Positions 10,534-22,674 of a stretch of 64,000 bases of DNA are shown piece by piece. The number at the start of each line of letters is the position of its first letter. Position 1 is the stretch's first letter. The position numbers were made by a program, and so were the translations under genes. The notes below the pieces were generated by a model, which saw only the letters and a program-made list of their open reading frames with translations, did not search any database and was not told where the DNA came from. The stretch is from Cinnamomum chago (lineage: Eukaryota; Streptophyta; Magnoliopsida; Laurales; Lauraceae). The stretch lies in the NCBI GenBank assembly GCA_038049695.1, contig CP142451.1:44217001-44281000 (forward strand), written 5' to 3'.

Positions 10534-12453
10534 ATGAATTCAAATACTTTCAATCCACTTGTGACCATCCTCAACCAGAATAAGTTGGTGGGATCAAATT
10601 ATGTAGACTGGAAGTGGAACCTAGATATAGTCCTGATAGCTTTAGGATATAAATATGTCCTTACCAAACCCCCCCCCCCCCCCCCTTGATGAGCCAGTGC
10701 TGGAAGCATCACAGAAAGAAAAGGAACTTTACACCAAGTAGGCCAAAGACGATGAGATGGCCAGATGTTGCATACAGGCATCCATGTCTAGTGTTTTGTA
10801 ACACCAACATCAATCTTATAAGACTGCATATGATATTATATCAAATTTAAAGGAGATGTTTGCGAAACAGGGTAGGCCTGCTAGACAGACTGCTATGAGG
10901 GTGCTTATAAGCACCAAGATGGCTGAAGGCACACCAGTACAGGACCACATGTTGAAAATGATGGACTCATTGAATGAGTTAGATGTACTGGGGGTTGTGA
11001 TTGATGCAGAATCGCAGATTGACATAATCCTTGAGTCACTACCAGAGTCATTCAACAATTTCAAGGTCAGTTATAATATGAATGAGATGAATTTGACTCT
11101 AGCTAAGGTTTCTAGCCAGCTGGTGGTGACTGAAGGGATTATGAAGAAGAAGCCAACTGCCCTAATGACAGAAAAGTCATTTGCCAAGTCCAAACCGAAA
11201 GGCAAAGGGCGGAAAGGTAAGAAGAAATCAGTTTAGAAGGGTCCTAAGGTGGAGAATGGTCCTAATGGTGGTGTTGGCAAGGCTAAGGGGTCGGGGACAA
11301 AAGGAAAGTGTTTCCATTGTGATAGGACAGGACATTGGAAAAGGAATTGTCCAGATTTTCTGTCTAAGAAGAAGACCTCAGGTATGATTGAGTCACTTGT
11401 TTCTGAAGTTAGTTTTGCAACTGGTACTTCAGAATCCTGGTGTGTTGACTCCGGTGCAACTAATCACATATGTAATTCGTTGCAGGGGTTCCAGGAAACC
11501 AGGAGGCTTAGTGACAGCGAAATCATTGTCAACTTAGGATCTGATGCAAAGGCGGAGGCTATTTTAGTGGGAGTCATTACTTTATGTTTCTCAAATAATA
11601 AATTGGTTTTGTCAGACACATTATATGTACCGTCTTTACGGCGGAATTTAATTTCATTTTCTAGTTTGGTGAATAAAAGTTATTCCGTTACTTTTGGTAC
11701 TGAAGTTGTCATAAAGAGGAATGGTACTTTTGTATGTTCTGGCAAGGTAACCAATGGCCTTTATTTGTTAACTCCCACAATGTATGAGATACATGATACT
11801 GAAACAATTAATAGACCATCATTAAAAAGGAAATCACCTTCATCTAATCCAATAAAACTTTGGCACTTGAGGCTAGGCCATATAAACCTAAATAGGATTG
11901 ACAGGCTAGTGAAAGATGGTATCTTGCCTTTATTGGTAGTAGAACCAATGCCTGTCTGCGAGTCCTGTCTGGAAGGTAAAATGACCAAAAGACCATTTTT
12001 ATCAAAGGGCAATAGGGCCAAAGATTTATTGGAATTAGTGCATACTGATGTGTGTGGACCCATTAATGTCAGGGTCAGAGGAGGATATGAGTACTTCATC
12101 ACTTTCACAGATGATTATTTAAGATATGGATACATATACCTTATGCACCGCAAGACTGAGGCTTTTAAAAAGTTCAAAGAGTTTCGAGTGGAAGCGGAAA
12201 AACAATTAGGTAAAAGTACCAAGACTCTTTGATCAAATCGAGGAGGGGAATATCTCTCTGGTGATTTTATGGGACACTTATCAGAAAATGGGATTTTATC
12301 CCAATTGTCTGCTCCTGGTATGCCTCAACAGAATGGAGTAGCGGAAAGAAGGAACTGAACTCTTTTAGATATGATTAGGTCTATATTGAGTTTCTCAGGA
12401 TTACCTATATCCTTTTGGGGATACGCCTTGGATACTGCGATGTACATACTAAA
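10534..12453 (+). pseudogene. CO1 copia gag, protease and integrase (first part)
   Basis: Gag starts at ATG 10534 (MNSNTFNPL). A run of 17 C at 10669-10685 shifts the frame; from 10688 the frame is constant to 12453. Recognisable parts: gag (SYKTAYDII near 10820), a CCHC zinc knuckle CFHCDRTGHWKRNC at about 11310, protease with VDSGATNH near 11445, the pre-integrase HLRLGH near 11870, and integrase (HTDVCG near 12040, NGVAERRN near 12333). Stops at 10739, 10799, 11234, 12230 and 12356; those at 10739, 10799, 12230 and 12356 are transitions against sister copies. The second catalytic aspartate of integrase (codon 12236-12238) is Asn, whereas CO2 keeps Asp. The clade is probably near Tnt1/Tork but unproven. 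Split by GB1. Confidence 0.93.
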
Positions 12454-13079
12454 TGTCACGCCCCCGAACCGAAACCTCGGGGGCGGGAAATGGGATTAAG
12501 CATAAATGTATTTTACTTCTCCCAGGATCCGCGTGTGTGAAGACAACACATTCTGAATATTTTGCGGAAGCATTTGTGGCGTTGCGACCCGAAGTCCGTG
12601 GCCATCGGATTCCGCGTCGCACTCAACCTTTAGCACATAGCTATTATATAAAGAATCATATCAGACTGGAGTAAACCATCACAATAAAATACAGAGCTGA
12701 CAGTAACAGGATATTACATTCCCAAATATGTTCAAGTTACAATTATCAATGTGCATTAATTAAGAATCCCAAGAAAAAGGCTAATAAAAGCCCTACAATA
12801 ATAAGCTATAAACTACTACCCAAATGTGACGTAGCTCCGATGTCAGGCTCAATGTCTACATGACATAGCCGACAAAACAACCTGCAAGGCATGGCTCCAA
12901 AGCCAACAAACCACTCAACTCGGGGCGAATAAATCTGAACCTGAGTACCAAAAGTAGTGGGTCAGACACGACGGTCTGGCAGGTGGATGAAAAGATCACA
13001 AATATACTGAAGAATAAAACATATGATAAATCATGCTAATCGATCAAATGCTGCATATAATTACACGGGCGCAAAAGTC

Positions 13080-13735
13080 GGGAATCTCGGGGAAAACCTG
13101 TATTCGTTTCAAGCATGGGTAAAACATGAAGATCTAATAAAACATGTATTCATTTACATCATCTATAATCATAGATATTTGACAATTGGGTATTCGTCTA
13201 AAACATGTATAAATATAGTGGTTTGACAAAACAAACGTTCATTTGAAGCTTAAGTAAAAACATAAGTATACAACAAACCAGACATTCATAGTAGTCTAGC
13301 AAAACCAAAGTCCATTTGAAACATATGTGAAAATACGGATATTTAACAAACCGGGTGTTCGTTTAAAACAGGTGTAACCAAAGAAATCTGACAAGACTAA
13401 TGTTCATTTAAAACATATCTCAAAGCAGGGATATTTAACAAATCGGATATTCATTTGAAACCGGTATAAACATAGTGATCTGGCAAAATAAGTGTCATTT
13501 GAAACATATTTCAAAGCAAGGGTATTTAACAATTCGGGTATTCATTTAAAGACAGGTATAAACATAGATATCTGACAAACCAAATGTCCTTTAAAACAAG
13601 GCACGGATATTTAACAATTCGGGTATTCCTTTAAAACACGTGTAATCATATAAATCTAGCAAAATCATTGATCGTATGGAACATATGTAAAAGCATGGTT
13701 ATTCACCCAACCGGCATTCATTTAAAACATGTGCG
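13080..13735. repeat. Degenerate tandem repeats of about 90 bp in GB1
   Basis: The word TATTTAAC recurs at about 13341, 13432, 13523 and 13608, each followed by a CGGGTATTCATTT-like and a CATTTGAAACATAT-like stretch, giving units of 85-91 bp. The same array lies at 17400-18030 in GB2. Confidence 0.8.
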
Positions 13736-14884
13736 GGTACAAAGGACAGAAAACAATATAATAATAACTGAATTTACATTGGAGAATATTAGCACTTGTT
13801 TAAATAACAACTTTCATAAAGGAAACGAATCATTTATCGGAAAGCAAGTAAACAATATAAAACATGTCGGGTATCCAAGGAATCGGGAACTGGCAAGATG
13901 ACAATCACAAGAAGCTAAGTCCTCTATCACCGAAGTGACAAGAGTATAACGGGACGTTGGTCTCAGTCACACAAGGTGAGGAGACTCAACGTAAATCATA
14001 TATACAATATAAATATACGGGAACGGGACCACGGTAGCGAACCGGGTATCGGGACGGGACCACGGCAATAACCGGGTATCGGGATCCAAACTGCAGCTGG
14101 CGGGACGGGAGAGGGATTTCCAAGTCGGTGGATCAAACCGACAAGGTATCCAAGCTTAGTGATGCCGACTCATAGGTCAAATAACAAATCGGGACATATG
14201 CAAGTAAATCAAGTACAATAATTAAACGGGTAAAACGGGGGTGCTCAAGGGCACACTGTCACTTCATATCGGGCAATACATTTCGGGACAAATAATTGTT
14301 ACTAGTGTAACTTCAATGCTTTCGGGAAACAAGTCATTTGATGCAAATCTCGGGAAATGAGGAAATATAATGAACTATAACAATTCCGGAAAAAAAATAT
14401 TAATTTCGAGATCTAATTAAGTGAATAGGGGTCCCGTATGTCAATTTTTGTCATTACTTGGTACTCCTTGAGTTTGATGACATTCCGGACTCCTTATGCA
14501 CTTTTACGATTTTCAACACTTAAAATGAGCTCATGGGTAGTACTAAATGTTATAATAGAAAAATCAAGACTATAGACGGTCCATCCTAGGCATGACGTTA
14601 ATTTGGAACATCGACCGACCTATTCAGTCATCGAAAGGAATAGAATTTGCGACAACCAAGGAAAAAGACTTGTGTTTAGATATTAGGAAGATATCGCGTC
14701 GTTCCATCCCGTTCAAGATTGAAATTGATTGGACTTCGATGCAACCGAATCAACCTTGAGGAGTGTCGGCTCAAGACATCTCACACATAGTCCAATCAGT
14801 CCAAAAAGGGTAGCCAAGGTCCCACCTAGAACCAAGAAAAAAAAAATAAAAAAAATCTCAAAATTCACCGGACTCAAACTGAGC

Positions 14885-14960
14885 CAGTCGATCGGCTGAA
14901 AAAGCCTTACAGTTAAAAGTCAGTCCGATCGATCGGTCTGAACGTCTGATCGATCGGACC
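14885..14960. repeat. CGATCGATCG palindrome island in GB1
   Basis: CCGATCGATCGG at 14925-14936 is a perfect 12-bp palindrome; TGATCGATCGGA follows at about 14947 and a shorter GTCGATCGGC at about 14887. GB3 has the same class; GB2 does not. Confidence 0.85.
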
Positions 14961-16341
14961 TGGGCGCAGTGCAGGTCCGGGAACTTGATTTTTTTCCTTT
15001 TTGTTTCCTTTCCTTCCAACATATAATCAATCACATAGAATTATACATAAGGAGACTTAAACACATGTTTCCAAGACATTAAAATGAGCTAAAGAGCTCC
15101 TCATATCAAGTTCCTCCATTTCCATCCTTTCCATCCACAATAAATCTCAAAAGTGGAGAAAACCCATTCATGTGAAACCATTTGGAATCTTGACACTATG
15201 ATACATACATTTCCAAGAGATTAACAAGGGAGAAATAACTCATCAATAAGCACATCTTGAAATCAATATTAATCATATTAAAGACAACTATTAAAATCAC
15301 CAAAACCATTAATGAATCAAGATTTTCTCACAAAACATGTTAATAATCAAAACGATCCAATCAACCACTTGCCTTGGGTCCCAATCTCACAAACCAAGCT
15401 CCTAATCCCTTCTTAAGCTCACTTCCAAGCTACAATCAAAAACCCCCAAAAACAACCCTAAAATGGGTTACACAAAGAATGAAAATGAAAGAGCTTTCAA
15501 TAATACAAATGGAGCTTCTCAAGAGCTAGAGGAACACTAATCTAGGAGATGGGAAGAATCACTTACTTGGAAGGTCCTCTAATGGCAAGAGTAAGCTCAA
15601 TGGAAGCCTTGTGATGGAGGGTTCTCTTCACAAATGATACCAATGGAAAGCTTGTAAGATGAGGAAGAAGATGATGATCTCTATTGCTTGATTGATGAGC
15701 TCTAGGTGTGGCTTGGAGATGGAGAAGCAAGAAGAAGAGGAGAAAGCAAGAAAACCCTAGACTCAAAAGGGTTGTGCTGGAACAATGAAAAATGGAAGAG
15801 GAAGGGGAAGGGTCTCCTTTTATAAGCAAGTGAGAATGGGTCCCACCACTTAAAGAACTTGGGTGGCTGAAATCATCTAATTCGGGACCTCGGATGGATT
15901 CGACGAAGAAGGAAGAAATGATCGTCGAAATATCTAGTTTCCAAAAAGTATATGTTTCGCGGGTTTCGAGAATATCGAGTTTTGGGTACAGATTTGGTGT
16001 GAAAAAGACTGTTTTGCCCTCAAGGCCAAGAAATCGGTTTTCGGGTTCTCAAATGGATATGGGATCAACATGAAAGTTGTAGGATTCCTCAAGATGAATG
16101 CAACGGGCCAAAAACACAATACGAAACAAATCGGGAAAATCTCACAAGTAAAAGCAAACCCGAAAAGGGAACCCCCAAAGGGCCCCACAAGCTACCAAAG
16201 CACTCAAAAGCCCAAAACTAGAAGAAAAACCATTCTAGCTCACAAACTCAACCCAACAAATACTAATCCCACTGAAAGAAACTAATCCACAAATAAAACA
16301 ACACTAATCCAAGAGATTAGGGGTCGGGTTCTCACACTAAA

Positions 16342-16779
16342 CCTCGTACCATCTAAGTTTATACCTAAGACTCCCCAGGAGTTGTGGTCTGGACGAAAAC
16401 CTAGGCTACAACATTTACACATTGGGGTTGTCCGGCACACGTGCTAAAGGCTAAGACAGATAAGTTGGAAACGAAGTCAGAAGTATGCACGTTTGTAGGA
16501 TATCCTAAAGGAACTAAAGGTTGGTTATTCTATAATCCCAGAGAGCAAAAAGTGTTGGTGAGCACCAATGCGGTTTTTCTGGAGGAAGATTATATGATGG
16601 AGCAGAAATCTTTAGAAAAGGTGATCTTGGAAGAGATTCAAGAGCAATCAATTCCAAATCCAAGTATGACCGAACTTGAGGAAGAACCGCCTTTACCATA
16701 CCCAGTAGTTGTACCAGTGCCTCGTCGTAGTGGGAGAATAGTCAAGCCCTTTGACAGGTTCTCGTTCTTGGGAGAGTCT
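16342..16779 (+). pseudogene. CO1 copia integrase C-terminal part and linker to reverse transcriptase
   Basis: The copia frame resumes after GB1 (ELWSGRKP near 16380). One T is missing near 16422, so the frame shifts from there on. Downstream: VGYPKGTKGWLFYNP near 16498 and the acidic linker with VPRRSGRIVKP near 16715, typical of the region between copia integrase and RT. GB2 interrupts it at 16780; its 4,272-bp insertion including TSD keeps the frame. Confidence 0.92.
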
Positions 16780-17399
16780 TGTCACGCCCCCGAACCAGAA
16801 CCTCGGAGGCGGGAAATGGGATTAAGCATAAATGTATTTTACTTCTCCCAAGATCCGCGTGTGTGAAGACAACACATTCTGAATATTTTGCCGAAGCTTT
16901 TGTGGCGTTGCGACCCGAAGTCCGTGGCCATCGGATTCCGCGTCGCACTCAACCTTTAGCACATAGCTATTATATCAAGAATCATATCGGACTGGAGTAA
17001 CCATCACAATAAATTACAGAGCTGACTGTAACAGGATGTTACATTCCCATATATGTTCAAGTTACAATTATCAATGTACATTAATTAAGAATCCCAAGAA
17101 AAGGCTAATAAAAGCTATAAACTACTACCCAAATGTGTCGTAGCTCCGATGTCAAGCTCAATGTCTACATGACATAGCCGACAAACTAACCTGCAAAGCA
17201 TGGCTCTACAGCCAACAAAAGCACTCAACTCGGGGCGAAGAAATCTGAACCTGAGTACCAAAAGTAGTGGGTCAGACACGACGGTCTGGCAGGTGGATGA
17301 AAAGATAACAAATATACTGAAGAATAAAACATAAGATAAATCATGCTATTCGATCAAATGCTGCATATAATTAAACGGGTGCAAAGTCGGGAATCTCGG

Positions 17400-18030
17400 G
17401 GAAAAACCTGTATTCGTTTCAAGCATGGATAAAACATGAATGTTTAATAAAACATGTGTTCATTTACATCATCTATAATCATAGATATTTGCCAATCGGG
17501 TATTCGTCTAAAACATGTATAAACATAGCGGTATGGCAAAACAACGTTCATTTGAAACTTAAGTAAAAACACAAGTATACAACAACCCAGGTATTCATAG
17601 CAGTCTAGCAAAACCAATGTCCATTTGAAATATATGTGAAAATACGGATATTTAACAAACCGGGTGTTCATTTAAAACCGGTGTAACCAAAGAAATATGA
17701 CAAAACTAGTGTTCATTTAAACGTATTTCAAAGCATGGATATTTAAACAAGTCGGGTATCATTTAAAACAGGTATAAACGTAGGGATCTGGCAAACAAGT
17801 GTCATTTGAAACATATTTCAAAGCATGGATATTTGACAAATCGGGTAATCATTTAAAACGGTATAAACATAGGAATCTCACAAGCCAAATGTCATTTAAA
17901 ACAAAGCACGGATATTTAACAATTCGGGTATTCATTTAAAACATGTGTAATCACATAAATCTAGTAAAACCATCGAGCGTTTGAAACATATGTAAAAGCA
18001 TGGGTATTCGCCCAACCGGCATCCATTTAA
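17400..18030. repeat. 90-bp tandem repeats in GB2
   Basis: Counterpart of the GB1 array, with the same TATTTAAC words and similar spacing. Confidence 0.78.
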
Positions 18031-18240
18031 AACATGTGCGGGTACAAAGAACAGAAGACAATATAATAATAACTGAATTTACATTGGAGAATATTAACAC
18101 TTTCATAAAGGAAACGAATCATTTATCGGAAAGCAAGTAAGCAATATAAAACGTGTCGGGTATCCAAGGAATCGGGAACTGGCAAGATGGCAACCACACG
18201 AAGCTAAGTCCTCTATCACTAAAGCGATAGAGCAATAACT

Positions 18241-18365
18241 AGGCCCTGATCTCAGTCACTCGAGGTGAGGAGAAACAGGGGATCTCATATAAATACATAT
18301 ACTAGGCACTGATCTCAGTCACTCGAGGTGAGGAGAAACAGTGGATCTCATGAATGCATATACAT
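18241..18365. repeat. 63-bp tandem duplication in GB2
   Basis: Two copies of a stretch containing CTGATCTCAGTCACTCGAGG, starting near 18241 and 18304. Other LTRs here carry it once. Confidence 0.85.
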
Positions 18366-18984
18366 ATACTATACATGACCACGGTAGCGAGCCGGGCATC
18401 GGGGACCACAGTAGCAATCTGCGGTATCGGGACAAGACCACGGTAATAACCGGGTAGCGGGATCCAAGCTGCAGCTGGCGGGACAAGAGGGGGATCTCCA
18501 AGTCGGTGGATCAGACCAACAAGGTTATCCAAGCTTAGTGGTGCCGACTCATAGGTCAAATCCAATCGAGACAATGCAAGTAAATCAAGTATAAATACAT
18601 AATCAAACGGGCAAGACGGGGGTGCTCAAGGGCACACTGACATATCATGTGGTGCAATGCACTTCGGGATAAGTAATTGTTACTAGAGTAACTCCAATGC
18701 TTTCGGGAAAACAAGTCATGTAATGCAAATCTCGGGAAAAGAGGTGAAACAATGAACTATAACAATTTCAGGAAAATATTGATTTCAATATCTATATAAG
18801 TGAATAGGGGTCCCGTATGTCGATTATTGAAATGACTTGGTACTCCTTGAGTTTGAAGACGTTCCGGGCTCCTTATGCACTTTTACACTTTTCAAAACTT
18901 CGAATGACATCCTTATGATATGGTTTCTTTCTCGAATGGCCTCATACAATGCTTAGTGAATCTCCTTTGATCGACAAAGCTCAA

Positions 18985-19330
18985 CGCTCGAACGAACCGG
19001 GGAATTTCGGTTACCTGGCGGTCATCTGGCGGTTAGCCGCCGCTGGGGCAGGCGGCTAGCCGCTGGCTGACCGCACAGCTGACCGCGGCTGGGCTGCAGA
19101 AATGCAGCTTACTGGAAAGCTGACCGCCAAGTGCGATTAGCTGGCGGTTAGCCGCCGATGGGGTCCGCGGTTAGCCGCTAGCTAACCGTGAGGCTGACCG
19201 TGTTTTCAGGTGGAAAATGATGCTCTCTGGAAAAGGAACCGTGACCTTTCGGCTACCTGGCGGTTAGCCGCCAGTCACCAGGAGGCTAGCCGCCGGGTGA
19301 CTGCAGGCTGACCGCCAGTGCGGGAATCAC
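18985..19330. repeat. GGTTAGCC-class palindrome island in GB2
   Basis: Dense GGCGGTTAGCCGCC-like words separated by TCTGGAAA-type spacers. It occupies the same place in the LTR as the CGATCGATCG island of GB1. Confidence 0.82.
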
Positions 19331-21051
19331 CCACTGTGTTCATATTTGAGTCATTTTCCTCCTCAAAACCATCCTCCTCACTTCCACTTAATCCTTGCCA
19401 CATAACTGAGCTGAATGCTCCTTCAATGCAACTATTTACACTTCTCCAAAAATCCAACTTGTGATCATTCATCACTTCATTCCTCCACATCCCATCCATA
19501 CCAAGAAAGAAGGAAACCATTTCACAAGCATTCATTTAGGATATAACCAAAGGACAATACATGCTAAACCAACATGTTTACAAAACATTAAATGACTTAG
19601 CCAACCACATTCCTCATGAAAACTCCAATGAAAAAGTAAAACTAAACATCTCCTTTCTTCTCACTTAAAACCAAACCAAAGGGAAGAATCCCCATTGTAT
19701 ACAAGGGTCCATTTGCCATAATCAAGGGGTAATTAAAAACCATTGATCCCATTTCCAAGACAATAGATTAGTTGGCCAAACTCTTTAAATGAGCTTCTAT
19801 TTCAAATCCATACAAGCTAGTAAACATAAACATGGGTGGGGAAACCAACCCCATTCATTTCAAGACCATGTGAGCAACTTTGACAATTTGAAAGCATATC
19901 TTTCCAAGAAATTAACAAGAGAGAAACAACCATTGATATGCAATTTCGAAATCAATATATATATATATGGCAAGAAGCACATGTGAAAACATGTATCCAA
20001 TGATCAAGGACAAGTAATAAAATTTAGGATTTTCTCATAAAACTTTGATAACATTCAAACCATCCATTCATCCACTTGCCTTTGACTCTAATCAAACAAA
20101 CCAAGCTCCTAATCACCTCTCAAGCTCAAGATCAACAATCTCTACAAAAACCCCCAAAACAAACCCTAAAATGGGTTAAACAATGAAATGACAAGGAAAC
20201 CTTCCAATAATCAAGGTGGAGCTTCTCTAAGGCTAGAAGATTACAAATCTAGAAGATGAAGAAGAACACTTACTTGCAAGGTCCTCTAATGGACAAGGTA
20301 AGCTCAAAAGAAGTCTTGTGATGGAGGGTTCTCTTCACAAATGGTATCAATGGAAAGCTTGCAAGATGAGGAAGAAGAAGACGGTCTCCATTTCGAGTTT
20401 GGTGCAAGATTGGTGAGGATTTGAGATGGAGAAGCAAGAAGAAGAAGAGAAAACACAAGAGCAAACCCTAGGCTCAGTTGTGTGCTGGAGCAATGGAGAG
20501 GAAATGAGCAATGAAGGGGATGGGTTCCTCTTATAAACAAGTGAGGTTTGGGTCCCACAACTTAAGGAACTTGGGTGGCTGAAATCATCTAATTCGGGAC
20601 CTCGGATGGATTCGACGAAGAAGGAAGAAATGATCGTCGAAATATCTAGTTTCCAAAAAGTATATGTTTCACGGATTTCGAGAATATCAGGTTTTGGGTA
20701 CAGATTTGGTGTGCAATGACTGTTTTGCCCTCAAGGCCAAGAAATCGGGTTTTGGGTTCTCAAATGGATACGAGATCAACATGAAAGTTGTAGGATTCCT
20801 CAAGATGAATGCAACGGGCCAAAAGCACAATACGAAACAAATCGGGAAAATCTCACAAGTAAAAGCAAAGCCGAAAAGGGAACCCCCAAAGGGCCCCACA
20901 AGCTACCAAAGCACTCAAAAGCCCAAAACAAGAAGAAAAACCATTCTAGCTCACAAACTCAACCCAACAAATACTAATCCCACTAAAAGAACTAATCCAC
21001 AAATAAAACAACACTAATCCAAGAGATTAGGGGTCGGGTTCTCACAAGTCT

Positions 21052-22660
21052 TACGAGGTAATCCCGGAAGAACTGGAATAGGATCCCTGTAACTATGATG
21101 AAGCAATTAATGACATAGATTCGGGACATTGGCAAGATGCTATGAAAGCTGAGATGGAGTCTATGAACTCTAATCAGGTATGGATACTTGTGGACTTGCC
21201 TGCCAATATCAAACCTATTGGGTGCAAGTGGGTCTACAAGAGAAAGAGAGGACCAGATGGAAGAGTTAAAACCTTTAAGGCCAGGCTTGTTACGAAAGGG
21301 TATACTCAGAAAGAGGGTATCGATTATGAGGAAACCTTCTCACCGGTAGCCATGCTCAAGTCCATCCGGATACTCTTATCCAAAGCAGTTCATCTCGATT
21401 ACGAGATTTGGCAAATGGATGTCAAGACGGCGTTTTTCAACGGCCATCTTGAGGAAGACATCTATATGATGCAGCCAGACGGTTTTATAACTAATAACCA
21501 AAAGCAAAGAGTTTGCAAGCTGCAGAAGTCTATTTATGGACTGAAGCAGGCATCCCGAAGCTGAAACATCCGTTTTGACCGGGCAATCAAATCATTTGGT
21601 TTTAGTCAAAATCTGGATGAGTCATGTGTGTACATGAAAAATGAAGGTGACAGGGTAGTTTTTCTGGTTTTATATGTCAACGACATCCTTCTCCTTGGGA
21701 AAGATGTAGGAATGTTGTCAACAGTAAAAGTTTGGTTAGCAAAGACTTTTGATATGAAGGACTTGGGAGAAGCTAGTTACATCCTAGGGATCAAACTCCA
21801 TCGAGACCGGAAAAATAGGATGATTGAATTATCTCAAACTGCTTACATAGATAAGGTACTGATACGGTTTGCTATGCAGGACTCCAAAAAGGGTATCACA
21901 CCTTTTAGGCGTGGAGTGCACCTTTCCAAGGATCAGGGTCCCAAGACCCCAGAGGAAAAGGAGCAGATGAGAGCAATTCCATACGCTTTGGCTGTTGGAA
22001 GCCTCATATATGCTATGCTATGTACTAGACCGGATATCTGTCATGCAGTGGGCTTAGTCAGCAGATATCAGTCTAACCCAGATCCTGACCATTGGACTGC
22101 TGTAAAATGTATCCTCAAGTACTTGAGAATGACTAGAGATTACATGTTGAATTTACGGCAGTGATGAGCTGATTCTAGTCGGATACACAGATTCTGACTT
22201 CATGTCAGACAAGGATTCCAGGAAATCCACCTCTGGTTATGTGTTTATGCTTGGCGGAGCAGTTATCAGCTGGAGGAGTATTAAACAGGAATGTACCATT
22301 GATTCCACTTCTGAGGCTGAATATGTAGCGGCTTGTGAAGCAGGTAAGGAAGCAGTATGGCTCAAAAGATTCCTTTTGGAACTTAGAGTGGTACCTTTGG
22401 CGTGACAGCCGCACACAGTTTACTGTGACAGCAATGGGACAGTCGCTCAGTCTAAGGAACCCACAGCCATAAAAGCCAAAAGTACGTACAGAGGAAGTAT
22501 CACTTGGTCAAAGAGATTGTGCAGAGAGGTGATATTGCAATCACCAAGATAGCTTCTACGGACAATCTGACAGATCCCTTTACTAAGCCTTTGACCACCA
22601 AAGTCTTTGTGCAGCATGTAGACGGGATGGGCATGAGATGCAATCCTGATTGGCATTGAG
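21052..22660 (+). pseudogene. CO1 copia reverse transcriptase and RNase H
   Basis: RT begins near 21130 (DAMKAEMESM), with KWVYKRKRGPDGR near 21226, MDVKTAFFNG near 21417 and IYGLKQA near 21534. The catalytic YVDD box reads YVND at 21673-21684. A TGG-to-TGA stop lies at 21562-21564. An extra A near 22150 shifts the frame before RNase H (GYTDSDF near 22183, KSTSGYVF near 22227, SEAEYVA near 22312). After 22405 the tail is recognisable but broken. With the Asp-to-Asn change in integrase, two active sites are lost in addition to the stops. Confidence 0.93.
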
Positions 22661-22661
22661 C

Positions 22662-22674
22662 CCAAGTGGGAGAT
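22662..22674 (+). promoter_or_regulatory. CO1 polypurine tract
   Basis: CAAGTGGGAGATT precedes the TGTTAG start of the 3' LTR, the standard position for plus-strand priming in copia elements. Confidence 0.85.

Larger units (their letters stand above)
12454..16336 (-). mobile_element. GB1, solo LTR of a gypsy family (3.9 kb), TSD CTAAA
   Basis: TG...CA insert of 3,883 bp inside the copia integrase, with CTAAA at 12449-12453 and 16337-16341. Its layout parallels GA and GC LTRs when read on the minus strand: shared U3 block at 15928-15960, TATA-like TTATAAAAGG at about 15817-15826, donor-like GTAAGT at 15561-15566, island at 14885-14960, 90-bp repeats and an acceptor-like CAG at about 12941. 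No coding domain or second LTR, hence solo. The 29-codon frame of GA and GC is absent; only the acceptor and a GTCATGTAG-like end remain. Confidence 0.88.
16780..21046 (-). mobile_element. GB2, solo LTR (4.3 kb), TSD AGTCT
   Basis: Second GB LTR in the same copia copy and the same orientation: 4,267 bp, TG...CA, AGTCT at 16775-16779 and 21047-21051. Nearly collinear with GB1, with two differences: a 63-bp tandem duplication at 18241-18365, and a GGTTAGCC-class island at 18990-19330 where GB1 and GB3 have CGATCGATCG. U3 block with AAATATCT at 20640-20647; TATA-like sequence at about 20529-20537 (minus strand). Confidence 0.9.
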
